DNA of 64,000 nucleotides, taken from NCBI RefSeq assembly GCF_028287845.1, contig NZ_JAQBOW010000162.1, positions 1 to 64,000 on the forward strand. Reading direction: 5' to 3'. The stretch comes from Mucilaginibacter sp. (lineage in GTDB: Bacteria; Bacteroidota; Bacteroidia; Sphingobacteriales; Sphingobacteriaceae). The notes beneath the pieces were generated by a model. The model was given only the letters and a program-made list of their open reading frames with translations, ran no database searches and was not told the DNA's origin. The position numbers were made by a program, and so were the translations under genes. Positions 42,783 to 50,809 of this stretch are shown piece after piece. How positions within the stretch are numbered: the stretch's first letter is position 1; the number at the start of each line of letters is the position of its first letter.

Positions 42783-44480
42783 TTAGGCAACTTTGGCTTT
42801 CTCCTTTGTAAAAGGATTAAGCATCAAAGAAAACAATATCACCAAAATACAGCCTATGGCATTTAGCCACAAATAAGCTACAGTTCCGCAAATTCCCATT
42901 ACGCAAATAATAGCTTCTGTAATAACCGCTGCAATGAATACAGCCGTACCCCCTACCCGTTTCACATAAAACGCCACTACAAATACACCGAGTATAGTAC
43001 CATATATGTAGGATCCTAACTGGTTCACCGCTTCTAATAAATTGCCCATTTTACCCGCGTAAAGGGCCATACCAATACAAACCAAACCCCAAAATATAGT
43101 GGCCAGGCGCGATGCAAGCAAATAATTTTTATCAGACGCGCCGGGATGGATAATACGTTTATAAATATCAATCACGCTGGTTGATGCCAAAGAGTTTAAT
43201 GCGCTGGCTGTTGAACCCATAGACGCTAAAAATACTATGGCTATTAATAATCCTATTAATCCGCGGGGTAGGTAATGGGTCACAAAATTCAGGAACACAT
43301 AGTTGGTATCATCAGTATCTGCCTTTTCGTTATTCTTTTTCATCAGGCCTATGCCATCCCGTCGGATGCTGTTTACCTGTTTATCGGCCAGTTTTAAATT
43401 TGCCTGAGCCCTATCTATCTGGCCGGCATCCTTACTATCAATAGCGCTAATTAATTCGTTCGACTTGGCTCTGCGTTGTTCAAACGCGGCAGTATATTTT
43501 ACTTCCAGCGCGTTATACTGCCCGGCATAAGCGCTTTGCTGCACCTGCTTTACCTCGTATTGATTAAAGAACAGGGGCGGCCTGTTAAACTGGTAAAAGG
43601 CAAAAACTAATATCCCTATTAACAGGATGCAAAACTGCATTGGTATTTTTATCAGGCCGTTCATGATCAGCCCCAATCGGCTCTGCCCTACCGAGCTGCC
43701 TGTAAGATAGCGCCCAACCTGGCTTTGGTCTGTACCGAAATAGGATAGCTGCAAAAAAAAACCCCCAATTATACCGCTCCAAATATTATAGCGGTTGTTG
43801 GGGTCAAACTTCCAGTCAATAACATTCATCTTGCCCATTTTGCCGGCAAGTTTAAGGGCATGACCAAATCCAACACTATGGGGCAGTAAAACAACCACCA
43901 ATATCCCGGCCGCAAACATCCCCAAAAAAATAATACTCATTTGCAGCAATTGGGTGTATGATACCGCTTTTGTGCCGCCATATACCGTATAGAAAGTTAC
44001 CAACCCGCCAATAAATAAGGTTGTATAAGTAGTATTTATGTTGAGGATGATAGATAATATAATAGCCGGCGCGTAAATAGCTATACCGGTTGACAGGCCT
44101 CTCTGTATTAAAAAAAGAAGCGATGTAAGCACACGCGTTTTCAGATCAAACCGTTGCTCTAAAAACTCGTAGGCGGTATATACCTTAAGGCGATGAAATA
44201 TGGGTACAAAGGTTATACAGAGTACGATCATGGCCAGCGGCAAACCGAAGTAGAATTGCACAAACCGCATCCCATCGGAATAGGCCTGGCCAGGTGCCGA
44301 TAAAAAAGTAATAGCGCTGGCCTGCGTAGCCATTACCGAAAAACCAATATGGTACCAGGATAAAGAGCGGCCGCCCACTAAAAACTGATCGGTGGTTTTG
44401 TTGGTGCCGCTTTTCCATAGTCCGTAAACTACTATAACCAAAATGGTGGCACCAAGAACGATCCAGTCTGTTAAACTCAT
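42783..44480 (-). CDS. Sodium:solute symporter (SSS family)
   Basis: This 565-residue transporter has about 13 membrane helices. SSS signature segments include TDWIVLGATILVIVVYGLWKS (helix 1), GGRSLSWYHIGFSVMATQASA and GLIIAI-type helix 9 (LLIAIVFLASMGSTASALNS). A charged loop of about 80 residues (about 303-385, many K, E, Q, A) sits between helices 8 and 9 and looks coiled. The substrate is unknown; sugars and acids are common. Its start overlaps a 47-residue gene by ATGA. Confidence 0.92.
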   Translation of the reverse strand: MSLTDWIVLGATILVIVVYGLWKSGTNKTTDQFLVGGRSLSWYHIGFSVMATQASAITFLSAPGQAYSDGMRFVQFYFGLPLAMIVLCITFVPIFHRLKVYTAYEFLEQRFDLKTRVLTSLLFLIQRGLSTGIAIYAPAIILSIILNINTTYTTLFIGGLVTFYTVYGGTKAVSYTQLLQMSIIFLGMFAAGILVVVLLPHSVGFGHALKLAGKMGKMNVIDWKFDPNNRYNIWSGIIGGFFLQLSYFGTDQSQVGRYLTGSSVGQSRLGLIMNGLIKIPMQFCILLIGILVFAFYQFNRPPLFFNQYEVKQVQQSAYAGQYNALEVKYTAAFEQRRAKSNELISAIDSKDAGQIDRAQANLKLADKQVNSIRRDGIGLMKKNNEKADTDDTNYVFLNFVTHYLPRGLIGLLIAIVFLASMGSTASALNSLASTSVIDIYKRIIHPGASDKNYLLASRLATIFWGLVCIGMALYAGKMGNLLEAVNQLGSYIYGTILGVFVVAFYVKRVGGTAVFIAAVITEAIICVMGICGTVAYLWLNAIGCILVILFSLMLNPFTKEKAKVA

Positions 44481-44620
44481 TTAAGATACAAGGTAATGAG
44501 CCAGAATACTATAATTAAAAAAACCAGCCAACCGACTACAATGCCGTAAAACTGGTTCCAATTGCGTATAAATGAAGGTAGCTCGGGATCAGGCTTTTTC
44601 ACTGCTTTTAGCCAGTACAT
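44477..44620 (-). CDS. Tiny membrane protein coupled to the symporter
   Basis: A 47-residue ORF starts MYWLKAVKKPDPELPSFIRN and continues with one strongly hydrophobic helix (GIVVGWLVFLIIVFWLITLY). Its stop codon overlaps the symporter start as ATGA, and its start lies inside the end of the preceding 63-residue gene. This double overlap supports translation. It may be an accessory subunit of the transporter; this is inferred. Confidence 0.65.
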   Translation of the reverse strand: MYWLKAVKKPDPELPSFIRNWNQFYGIVVGWLVFLIIVFWLITLYLK

Positions 44621-44780
44621 TCACGAAGAAGGCCGCACTTAAAAATCCTAAAATACCACCAACTATTACCCACGTAATGCTTACCGCTATAACTACGCCA
44701 ACAAATAAGCCGCTCAATATACCAACCAGGTAATAAACGTAGTCTAAATTTTCTTTTTCTGCTTTTGGGTGATGTTTCAT
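44589..44780 (-). CDS. Small two-helix membrane protein upstream of the symporter
   Basis: This 63-residue protein starts MKHHPKAEKENLDYVYYLVG and has two hydrophobic helices (about 17-37 and 38-58) joined by a tight turn. It is the first gene of a three-gene overlapping set with the 47-residue protein and the SSS transporter. I do not recognise the family. The arrangement suggests a small-subunit role. Confidence 0.65.
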   Translation of the reverse strand: MKHHPKAEKENLDYVYYLVGILSGLFVGVVIAVSITWVIVGGILGFLSAAFFVNVLAKSSEKA

Positions 44781-44860
44781 ATCTCTATATATAATGACAG
44801 CAAAATTAATGGATTAATTGATTATCTAATAACTTATGAGTGAGAAATGTTTAATTTTTA

Positions 44861-44953
44861 TTGTCATTCTGAGCATAGCGAAGAATCTTATACACCATAA
44901 CAGTTATCCGCTGGGTACTTTGTGAGGATCCTTCGCTATGCTCAGGATGACAA
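44861..44953. repeat. Inverted-repeat palindrome with CATAGCGAAG arms
   Basis: The left arm (starting TTGTCATTCTGAGCATAGCG) and the right arm (ending GCTATGCTCAGGATGACAA) pair over about 28 bp with three mismatches, separated by about 37 bp. The inner end reads ATCTTATAC as in the other palindromes. It lies between two minus-strand genes and could stop transcription. Confidence 0.8.
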
Positions 44954-44982
44954 ACTATTTATTATTGACATATCTGCACATC

Positions 44983-47439
44983 TTACCTCGGCTTACTCAA
45001 CAAGTTCACAAACAACCTGTAGGCACCCGGCACACCCGCAGGCAACTCCCTGAAAAAAGCCAGCGATGTATAAACAAACCGGCCCTTGCCATAATCGGCA
45101 ACTATTAATGAGCCTGGATTTGGTGCTTCGCCTGTATCATTCATTTGCAGGATGGTTTTATAACGATTATCAATATTGCTCACAAAATATAAGCCGCGCT
45201 CCTGTATCCAGCCGTCAAAATCTGCCTGGGTAATTTTATTGGGATAGTTTAGTACCGCATCGCTCTCGTCAAGGAAAGTAACCTTGGCATTTTCATCAGT
45301 AACCCTTTGATTTACCAGTCGGAACGGGTATGGACCAATTTGGTTCAATACCAGCCCCGCGTTATTATTGTATTGCACTACTAAATTTCCACCGTTGTTT
45401 ACATAAGCCATTAATTTAGGCTGTTCAACCACCAAACGTGAGTTTACATTATAGGCACGTACGCCGGTTACTATGGCATCGTATATGGAAAGATCGGTAT
45501 TAAGAATATCGTTTTCTGTTAGTTGATGTACTTCATAACCTACCTGCTGCAATGACTCGGGCACTACATCACCCGCCCCGGCTAAGTAGCCAATTTTTTT
45601 GCCCGCGGTTTTCAGGTCTATGTCAATCAGCTTGGCTTCAGCAGGCGGGAACAGTGTTATAGTCGGCACATGATCGTAACGTATGCGCTGTATGCCCATT
45701 GTATAATCTTTTCCTCCAACTGTTGTTATAGCTTCAAAAGTAGCAACCTTAGGCTTATTATCTGCCGGTGCTATGGTGAACGATGCCATCCATTCGTCGC
45801 CTTTATTTTTATTGGTAAAGTCTATCTTATCCGGACTAATCTTCCAACCTGCAATAGGTTTTATGCTGATACTGCCGGCGGTTTTGGTAAAGCTTTGCAA
45901 TTTTATCTGTACAATTTGCGGTTGCTGTGTATTAAAAACATAATCTTTATTTTCAATATTAGCAGTTACCGGCGGAGCCACTTCTATGGGTTGATATATC
46001 TCGCCTTTGGCGGGATCAACGTATTTATACATTAATCTGCGGCTAATTCTAACCGGCTTGCCTTCAATTACAAATTCAAACTCAACCTTTGGTACATCAG
46101 GATTTTCAGGATTACCAATTTTGGTTTCGTCATTTATTGTATAGGTACCCATGCTATGGGGCGATTCAAGCCAATAGGGTTGTGATATTTTACCCGTGCC
46201 CATTTTTAAATTAACGGTTTTGAGTTGGTTAACCGGAAAGTCAAAATTCTTTACATTAATTACATCTGCCGGTGTTGTGCTAAAACTATTTAAACTCATC
46301 TTGTTGTTAAACCTCCTTATCATTTGTAAGCTAACAGCCATACTGTCACCTACCGCGTAAGTTGGATTATTAGTATAAGCCTCAACCCATAATCCGGCGC
46401 ATGCCGTTATCAGTTCATCCAGTTCTTTTACCTTTTGCGCACGCCAATAAACATCACTTATTTTTTCAACCCTGCTTAACAAGCCCACCAACGCAGGTAC
46501 AGATTTCGCCGGATCTTCGGCATCAAAACCCTTTTTTATTATTGCCAGTGTAGCTGCTATGGCTTCGCCATCTTTAACTCTTCCCCAACCGGTATTAACA
46601 CCATCCATTAAATCATTTTGTGGGGTATCACCCAAAATAGTTTTAAAATACTCGAATGATTGCCCTCTTTGTTTGGCACTGCCAAACCCTTGTGTTTTAT
46701 GGTTAGAACGGCTATCGGCCGCAACTTCGCCATAGCCTTTACCGGTTATAGGGTTATAAACACCTACATCAATTTTAAATTGATTCTCCGCCGTGGTATT
46801 AGTAGTACCAAAATTGAAAGTGTTCCATAATAAACGCTTTACCTGCCATGGTTGTATATATTTCAATTGTTCAGGGAAACGTTTCGGATCGGCAGCGGCA
46901 ATAAATGCTTCCTGCGCTATAATGGCCGATGAAGTATGGTGCCCATGGCCCCCTTCGCCCGTGGTAGGGAAACGGCATATAATAACATCGGGCCTAAATT
47001 TACGTATCACCCAAACGGCATCGCCCAATACTTTCTCCCTGTCCCATATTTTTAAAGTTTCTTCGGGCCCTTTAGAAAAACCAAAATCGTTGGCACGGCT
47101 AAAAAACTGCTCGGCACCATCAACCCGGCGTGCGGCCAAAAGTTCCTGTGTGCGTATTAAGCCTAATATTTCGCTTTGCTCGTTTCCTATCAGGTTTTGC
47201 CCACCATCGCCGCGGGTTAATGATAAATAGCCCGTGCGGTAATGCTTTTCCTGCGCCAGGTAGGCCAGCAAGCGGGTGTTCTCGTCGTCGGGGTGCGCAG
47301 CCATGTATAATATACTGCCCAAAACGTTCAGTTTTTTAAAGCTTTGTTGTATAGTTACAAGGTCTGCCGGCGGTGCGGTTTGAGAAAATGCAGTACCTGT
47401 AAAAAGCAAAAATGCGGCAAGTAGTTTAATACGCTTCAT
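44983..47439 (-). CDS. PIG-L (LmbE) family deacetylase, exported, multidomain
   Basis: From the ATG at 47439 (MKRIKLLAAFLLFTGTAFSQ) the protein has 818 residues with a signal peptide. The zinc motif AHPDDENTRLLAYLAQ (about 48) and the later GGHGHHTSSAIIAQEAF mark a PIG-L/LmbE deacetylase domain (about 35-260). Middle beta-rich domains follow. The C-terminal part (about 610-815, KKIGYLAGAGDVVPESLQQV, YVNNGGNLVVQYNN) resembles a class-I glutamine-amidotransferase (ThuA-like) fold. It probably trims N-acetyl groups from an amino sugar outside the cytoplasm; the substrate is unknown. Confidence 0.88.
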   Translation of the reverse strand: MKRIKLLAAFLLFTGTAFSQTAPPADLVTIQQSFKKLNVLGSILYMAAHPDDENTRLLAYLAQEKHYRTGYLSLTRGDGGQNLIGNEQSEILGLIRTQELLAARRVDGAEQFFSRANDFGFSKGPEETLKIWDREKVLGDAVWVIRKFRPDVIICRFPTTGEGGHGHHTSSAIIAQEAFIAAADPKRFPEQLKYIQPWQVKRLLWNTFNFGTTNTTAENQFKIDVGVYNPITGKGYGEVAADSRSNHKTQGFGSAKQRGQSFEYFKTILGDTPQNDLMDGVNTGWGRVKDGEAIAATLAIIKKGFDAEDPAKSVPALVGLLSRVEKISDVYWRAQKVKELDELITACAGLWVEAYTNNPTYAVGDSMAVSLQMIRRFNNKMSLNSFSTTPADVINVKNFDFPVNQLKTVNLKMGTGKISQPYWLESPHSMGTYTINDETKIGNPENPDVPKVEFEFVIEGKPVRISRRLMYKYVDPAKGEIYQPIEVAPPVTANIENKDYVFNTQQPQIVQIKLQSFTKTAGSISIKPIAGWKISPDKIDFTNKNKGDEWMASFTIAPADNKPKVATFEAITTVGGKDYTMGIQRIRYDHVPTITLFPPAEAKLIDIDLKTAGKKIGYLAGAGDVVPESLQQVGYEVHQLTENDILNTDLSIYDAIVTGVRAYNVNSRLVVEQPKLMAYVNNGGNLVVQYNNNAGLVLNQIGPYPFRLVNQRVTDENAKVTFLDESDAVLNYPNKITQADFDGWIQERGLYFVSNIDNRYKTILQMNDTGEAPNPGSLIVADYGKGRFVYTSLAFFRELPAGVPGAYRLFVNLLSKPR

Positions 47440-47599
47440 AGCCAAATATATTAAAAGAAAATTAGCAGGCTTTTATTGTATCAATAATAAAACAAAAATT
47501 CAAAATCACTGTATTTTATATAATTATTAATCGATTGATTGATTTTTTATAATTGATAATCAGAAACTTATAAAGTTAACATAAAAATAATTTTATATC

Positions 47600-47622
47600 A
47601 ATCAATCGTTTGATTAAGTTTG
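47600..47622 (+). promoter_or_regulatory. tetR promoter with overlapping palindromic operator
   Basis: AATCAATCGTTTGATT (47600-47615) is a near-perfect palindrome (14 of 16 positions). TAAGTTTG (47615-47622), a -7 match, begins at its last base. A second copy of the word (AATCGATTGATT) lies about 70 bp upstream at 47529-47540. This is the expected layout for autorepression by the TetR protein. Confidence 0.6.
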
Positions 47623-47637
47623 CACTATAAAATGATT

Positions 47638-48267
47638 ATGGATAAAGAAAAAATAGACAAGAAAGACCATATTCTGGATGTAGCCGAGCGCGTATTTTCA
47701 GAAAAAGGTTTTGACGGCGCATCTACCCGATTGATATCTGGTGAGGCCGGTGTTAATATGGCTATGCTTAACTATTATTTCGGCTCGAAAGAAGGATTAT
47801 TCCTGGCAATTTTTGAACGCAAGATCTCATCTTTTCAAGATATTTTACAAAACCTGGGCAATGATGATAGCATTGGTGCCTGGAACAAGATGGAAAAATA
47901 TATAGAAATGTATGGCGAGAAGGTGGTAAATAATAACTGTTTCCAAAAACTATTATATCAGGAAATGAGTATGAATAGAAGTACGGATTTATCATACAAA
48001 CTGCGCGACATGTTAATGAAGAGCATTACCGAACTGGATAAAATTTTGCGTGAAGGAATTGCTAACGGCGAGTTTAAAAAAGATATAGATATCCCGATGG
48101 TGATAGCCGCGCTTTATGGCACTAAAAATTATATAATAAACACCCCCATGATGTCTTCGCCATTACTGGGTTATGATATAAATGACGATAACATGATTGA
48201 GACCAGGCTAAAGCCACAAATAAAAAGCTTCATGAAAAATCTTTTAAAATCTTACTTACACAACTAA
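47638..48267 (+). CDS. TetR/AcrR-family transcriptional regulator
   Basis: From the ATG at 47638 (MDKEKIDKKDHILDVAERVF) the protein has 209 residues. The N-terminal helix-turn-helix is clear (GFDGASTRLISGEAGVNMAM, then LNYYFGSKEGLFLAIFE). The C-terminal ligand-binding domain is helical. It heads the TolC-EmrA-EmrB operon, two bases before the TolC gene, and probably represses it via the palindrome overlapping the promoter. Confidence 0.92.
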   Translation: MDKEKIDKKDHILDVAERVFSEKGFDGASTRLISGEAGVNMAMLNYYFGSKEGLFLAIFERKISSFQDILQNLGNDDSIGAWNKMEKYIEMYGEKVVNNNCFQKLLYQEMSMNRSTDLSYKLRDMLMKSITELDKILREGIANGEFKKDIDIPMVIAALYGTKNYIINTPMMSSPLLGYDINDDNMIETRLKPQIKSFMKNLLKSYLHN

Positions 48268-48269
48268 CA

Positions 48270-49628
48270 ATGAATATACCATTTAATACAACTCACAAAC
48301 TACACCTTTGCAAGATACCAGTTTTAGCTATTGTGCTTTCTCTATTGCTGATGTCATTGGTTTCTAAAAAAGCTTCGGCTCAGGATAGGACCATAACTTT
48401 AACAGAAGCCGTAAAATTGGGTATTGATAACAGTAAGGTTTTAAAACTATCGCAATCAAGGATAGACCAGGCAATATCCCAATACAATCAGGTGAAAGAC
48501 AATGTATTACCTACCGGATCAGTAAGTCTTTCTTACAACCGTGCAGAAATACCTTATAACACACTTAATTTTGGCCCAAACACTATTGCATTACCTAAAA
48601 ACGACAACGCCTATTTAGGTATCGTTTCATTAAATGAAACCATTTTTGCCGGCGGAAAATTAAAGTATGCGCAAGAGTCTACCCGGTTATTAACCAGCAT
48701 ATCTCGTTTAGATGCGGATAAAGACAAGGACCAAATCACTTATGATATTATAAACGAATATTACAACCTGTATAAAGTATTGCAAAGCAAAAAGGTGGTT
48801 AACCAAAATTTGGAAACCATTGATGCGCAAATACACCAGTCGCAACGTTTTTTTGAGCAGGGCCTGGTTACTAAAAATGATGTACTGCGTTTTCAATTAC
48901 AACGTGCAAATGTTGAGTTAAGCGGCATCGATCTGGAAAGTAACCGTAAGATCATCAATTATAATTTAAATATCCTATTGGGCTTGCCAGAAACTACCCA
49001 GTTAAATATAGCTCAGATAAACGAAGAAAACAGAGAGCTGGGGCCGCTAAACAATTATATTGATACAGCATTTAGCAACCGCCAGGAGCTTAAGCAACTT
49101 GACCTGCGCAACAAGTATGCAGAAACAAGTATAAAAACCATTAATGCCAACACTACACCAACCGTATCGGCATCGGCGGGGGGCTATTATGTTGATGTTA
49201 GTGGTAATCCGCTGCCAAGATCAGGAAATTTTATTACCCCTGTAACCGTAGGTTTAACTGCGGCATGGAATTTTGGCGCTTTATGGACCAACAAAAACAA
49301 ACTGGCCGAAGCAAGGATACAACGCGACCAGGTAGCTATAAACAAAGGTATAACGCTTGATAATGTAAAGAACGAGGTAAATCAAAACTACCAAAGCTAC
49401 CTTACGGCTTTAAGCAGAATTAAGCTCTTACAAACATCAATTGAGCAGGCTGGTGAGAACAACAACATACTGGCATCAAAATACAAAAGCAACATAGCAT
49501 CAGCAACTGACAGGGCAGATGCAGAAACACTATTATACCAGGCACAAATCAATTTAGAATTAGCTAAAGCCGATGCTGGACTGGCCTATTACACTTTATT
49601 AAAATCAACCGGAAAACTTAACAAATAA
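48270..49628 (+). CDS. TolC-family outer-membrane protein
   Basis: This 452-residue protein has a long signal region ending KASAQD (about residue 38) and TolC repeats (ITLTEAVKLGIDNSKVLKLSQ, then FEQGLVTKNDVLRFQLQRAN). It forms the outer-membrane duct for the EmrAB-type pump encoded directly downstream. It is a paralogue, not a copy, of the TolC at 13203. Confidence 0.92.
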   Translation: MNIPFNTTHKLHLCKIPVLAIVLSLLLMSLVSKKASAQDRTITLTEAVKLGIDNSKVLKLSQSRIDQAISQYNQVKDNVLPTGSVSLSYNRAEIPYNTLNFGPNTIALPKNDNAYLGIVSLNETIFAGGKLKYAQESTRLLTSISRLDADKDKDQITYDIINEYYNLYKVLQSKKVVNQNLETIDAQIHQSQRFFEQGLVTKNDVLRFQLQRANVELSGIDLESNRKIINYNLNILLGLPETTQLNIAQINEENRELGPLNNYIDTAFSNRQELKQLDLRNKYAETSIKTINANTTPTVSASAGGYYVDVSGNPLPRSGNFITPVTVGLTAAWNFGALWTNKNKLAEARIQRDQVAINKGITLDNVKNEVNQNYQSYLTALSRIKLLQTSIEQAGENNNILASKYKSNIASATDRADAETLLYQAQINLELAKADAGLAYYTLLKSTGKLNK

Positions 49629-49641
49629 TACAAAAAACACA

Positions 49642-50703
49642 ATGGCAAAGCAAGAAACAACCGAAAACCAAACTACAAAAAAACCTAATAAAGTACTTCC
49701 GATAATATTAGGGATAGTACTTTTAGGAGGTCTATTTTTCGGAATAAAAGAATATATATACTACGGCAAACATGTGGATACTGATGACGCGCAAGTTGAT
49801 GGCGATATAAGCCCGGTTGTAGCCCGCGTAGGCGGATATGTTGATAGCATATACTTCGAAGATAATATGCACGTTAACAAGGACCAAATACTGGTAAAAA
49901 TTGATCCTCGCGATTACAAGGTTAAATTAGAGCAGGCACAAGCCGCGCAAGTTGGCGCCAGCGCAGGTGTTAATGTTGGCCAATCGCAAATTTATACTAC
50001 GGCTTCAAACTCGGCTGTGGCCCTGGCGGGAGTTGTATCTGCACAGGCGCGTTTAGATAAGGTTCAAAAAGATTACCAGCGTTATGCTAACCTGGTTAAA
50101 GATGGTTCTATAACCCAGCAACAATTTGATCAGGCAAAATCTGATATGGAAGTTGCACAGGCAAACTTAAACGCTGCTAAAGATCAATACAAAGCAGCCG
50201 AGCAACAAATTGGTACAACCCGCGATCAGTTAAAGGTTACTAATACCGGCGTTAACCAGAAACAGGTTGATGTTGATTATGCTAAATTGCAATTAAGTTA
50301 TACAGATGTTAAATCGCCGGCAAATGGCATTGCATCAAAAAAGAATGTACAACTGGGCCAGTTGGTACAAGCGGGACAAACTTTGTTTTCAATTGTTAAT
50401 GATAACAGCCTGTACATAACCGCTAATTTTAAAGAAACCCAATTGGAAAAAATACACAGCGGCTTAAAAGTAAATATCGAGACTGACGCTTATCCTGATT
50501 TGAAGATAGAAGGAACTGTGTATAACTTCTCGCCGGCAACAGGTGCAAAATTCTCTTTATTGCCGCCGGATAATGCCACTGGTAACTATGTAAAAGTGGT
50601 ACAACGTATCCCTATTAAAATAAAAATAAACGCATCTAAAGATGTTTTGGATAAACTGCGCCCGGGAATGAGCGTAAATGTATCTATTATTACTAAAGAC
50701 TAA
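49642..50703 (+). CDS. HlyD/EmrA-family membrane fusion protein
   Basis: This 353-residue protein has one N-terminal membrane helix (about 17-37), then the DTDDAQVDGDISPVVARVGG segment of EmrA-type adaptors, a long coiled-coil hairpin (about 95-205, Gln/Ala-rich) and a beta-barrel part (VKSPANGIASKKNVQLGQLV). It connects the inner-membrane EmrB-type transporter to TolC. It lies 13 bp after the TolC gene. Confidence 0.93.
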   Translation: MAKQETTENQTTKKPNKVLPIILGIVLLGGLFFGIKEYIYYGKHVDTDDAQVDGDISPVVARVGGYVDSIYFEDNMHVNKDQILVKIDPRDYKVKLEQAQAAQVGASAGVNVGQSQIYTTASNSAVALAGVVSAQARLDKVQKDYQRYANLVKDGSITQQQFDQAKSDMEVAQANLNAAKDQYKAAEQQIGTTRDQLKVTNTGVNQKQVDVDYAKLQLSYTDVKSPANGIASKKNVQLGQLVQAGQTLFSIVNDNSLYITANFKETQLEKIHSGLKVNIETDAYPDLKIEGTVYNFSPATGAKFSLLPPDNATGNYVKVVQRIPIKIKINASKDVLDKLRPGMSVNVSIITKD

Positions 50704-50710
50704 TTTAATA

Positions 50711-50780
50711 GTCCGGAGTTCAAAGTCTTTGGTCGTAAGTCTACCATTTTACGACTTAAGACTACAGACTTAAGACTAAC
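50711..50780. repeat. Ten-unit heptad array between emrA-like and emrB-like genes
   Basis: Ten consecutive 7-bp units in perfect register: GTCCGGA, GTTCAAA, GTCTTTG, GTCGTAA, GTCTACC, ATTTTAC, GACTTAA, GACTACA, GACTTAA, GACTAAC. The first half keeps GTC and the second half GAC at the same position, i.e. the array is roughly palindromic. It sits inside an operon. Confidence 0.85.
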
Positions 50781-50809
50781 TATACTTTCATATAATACTG
50801 TAACAAAAA

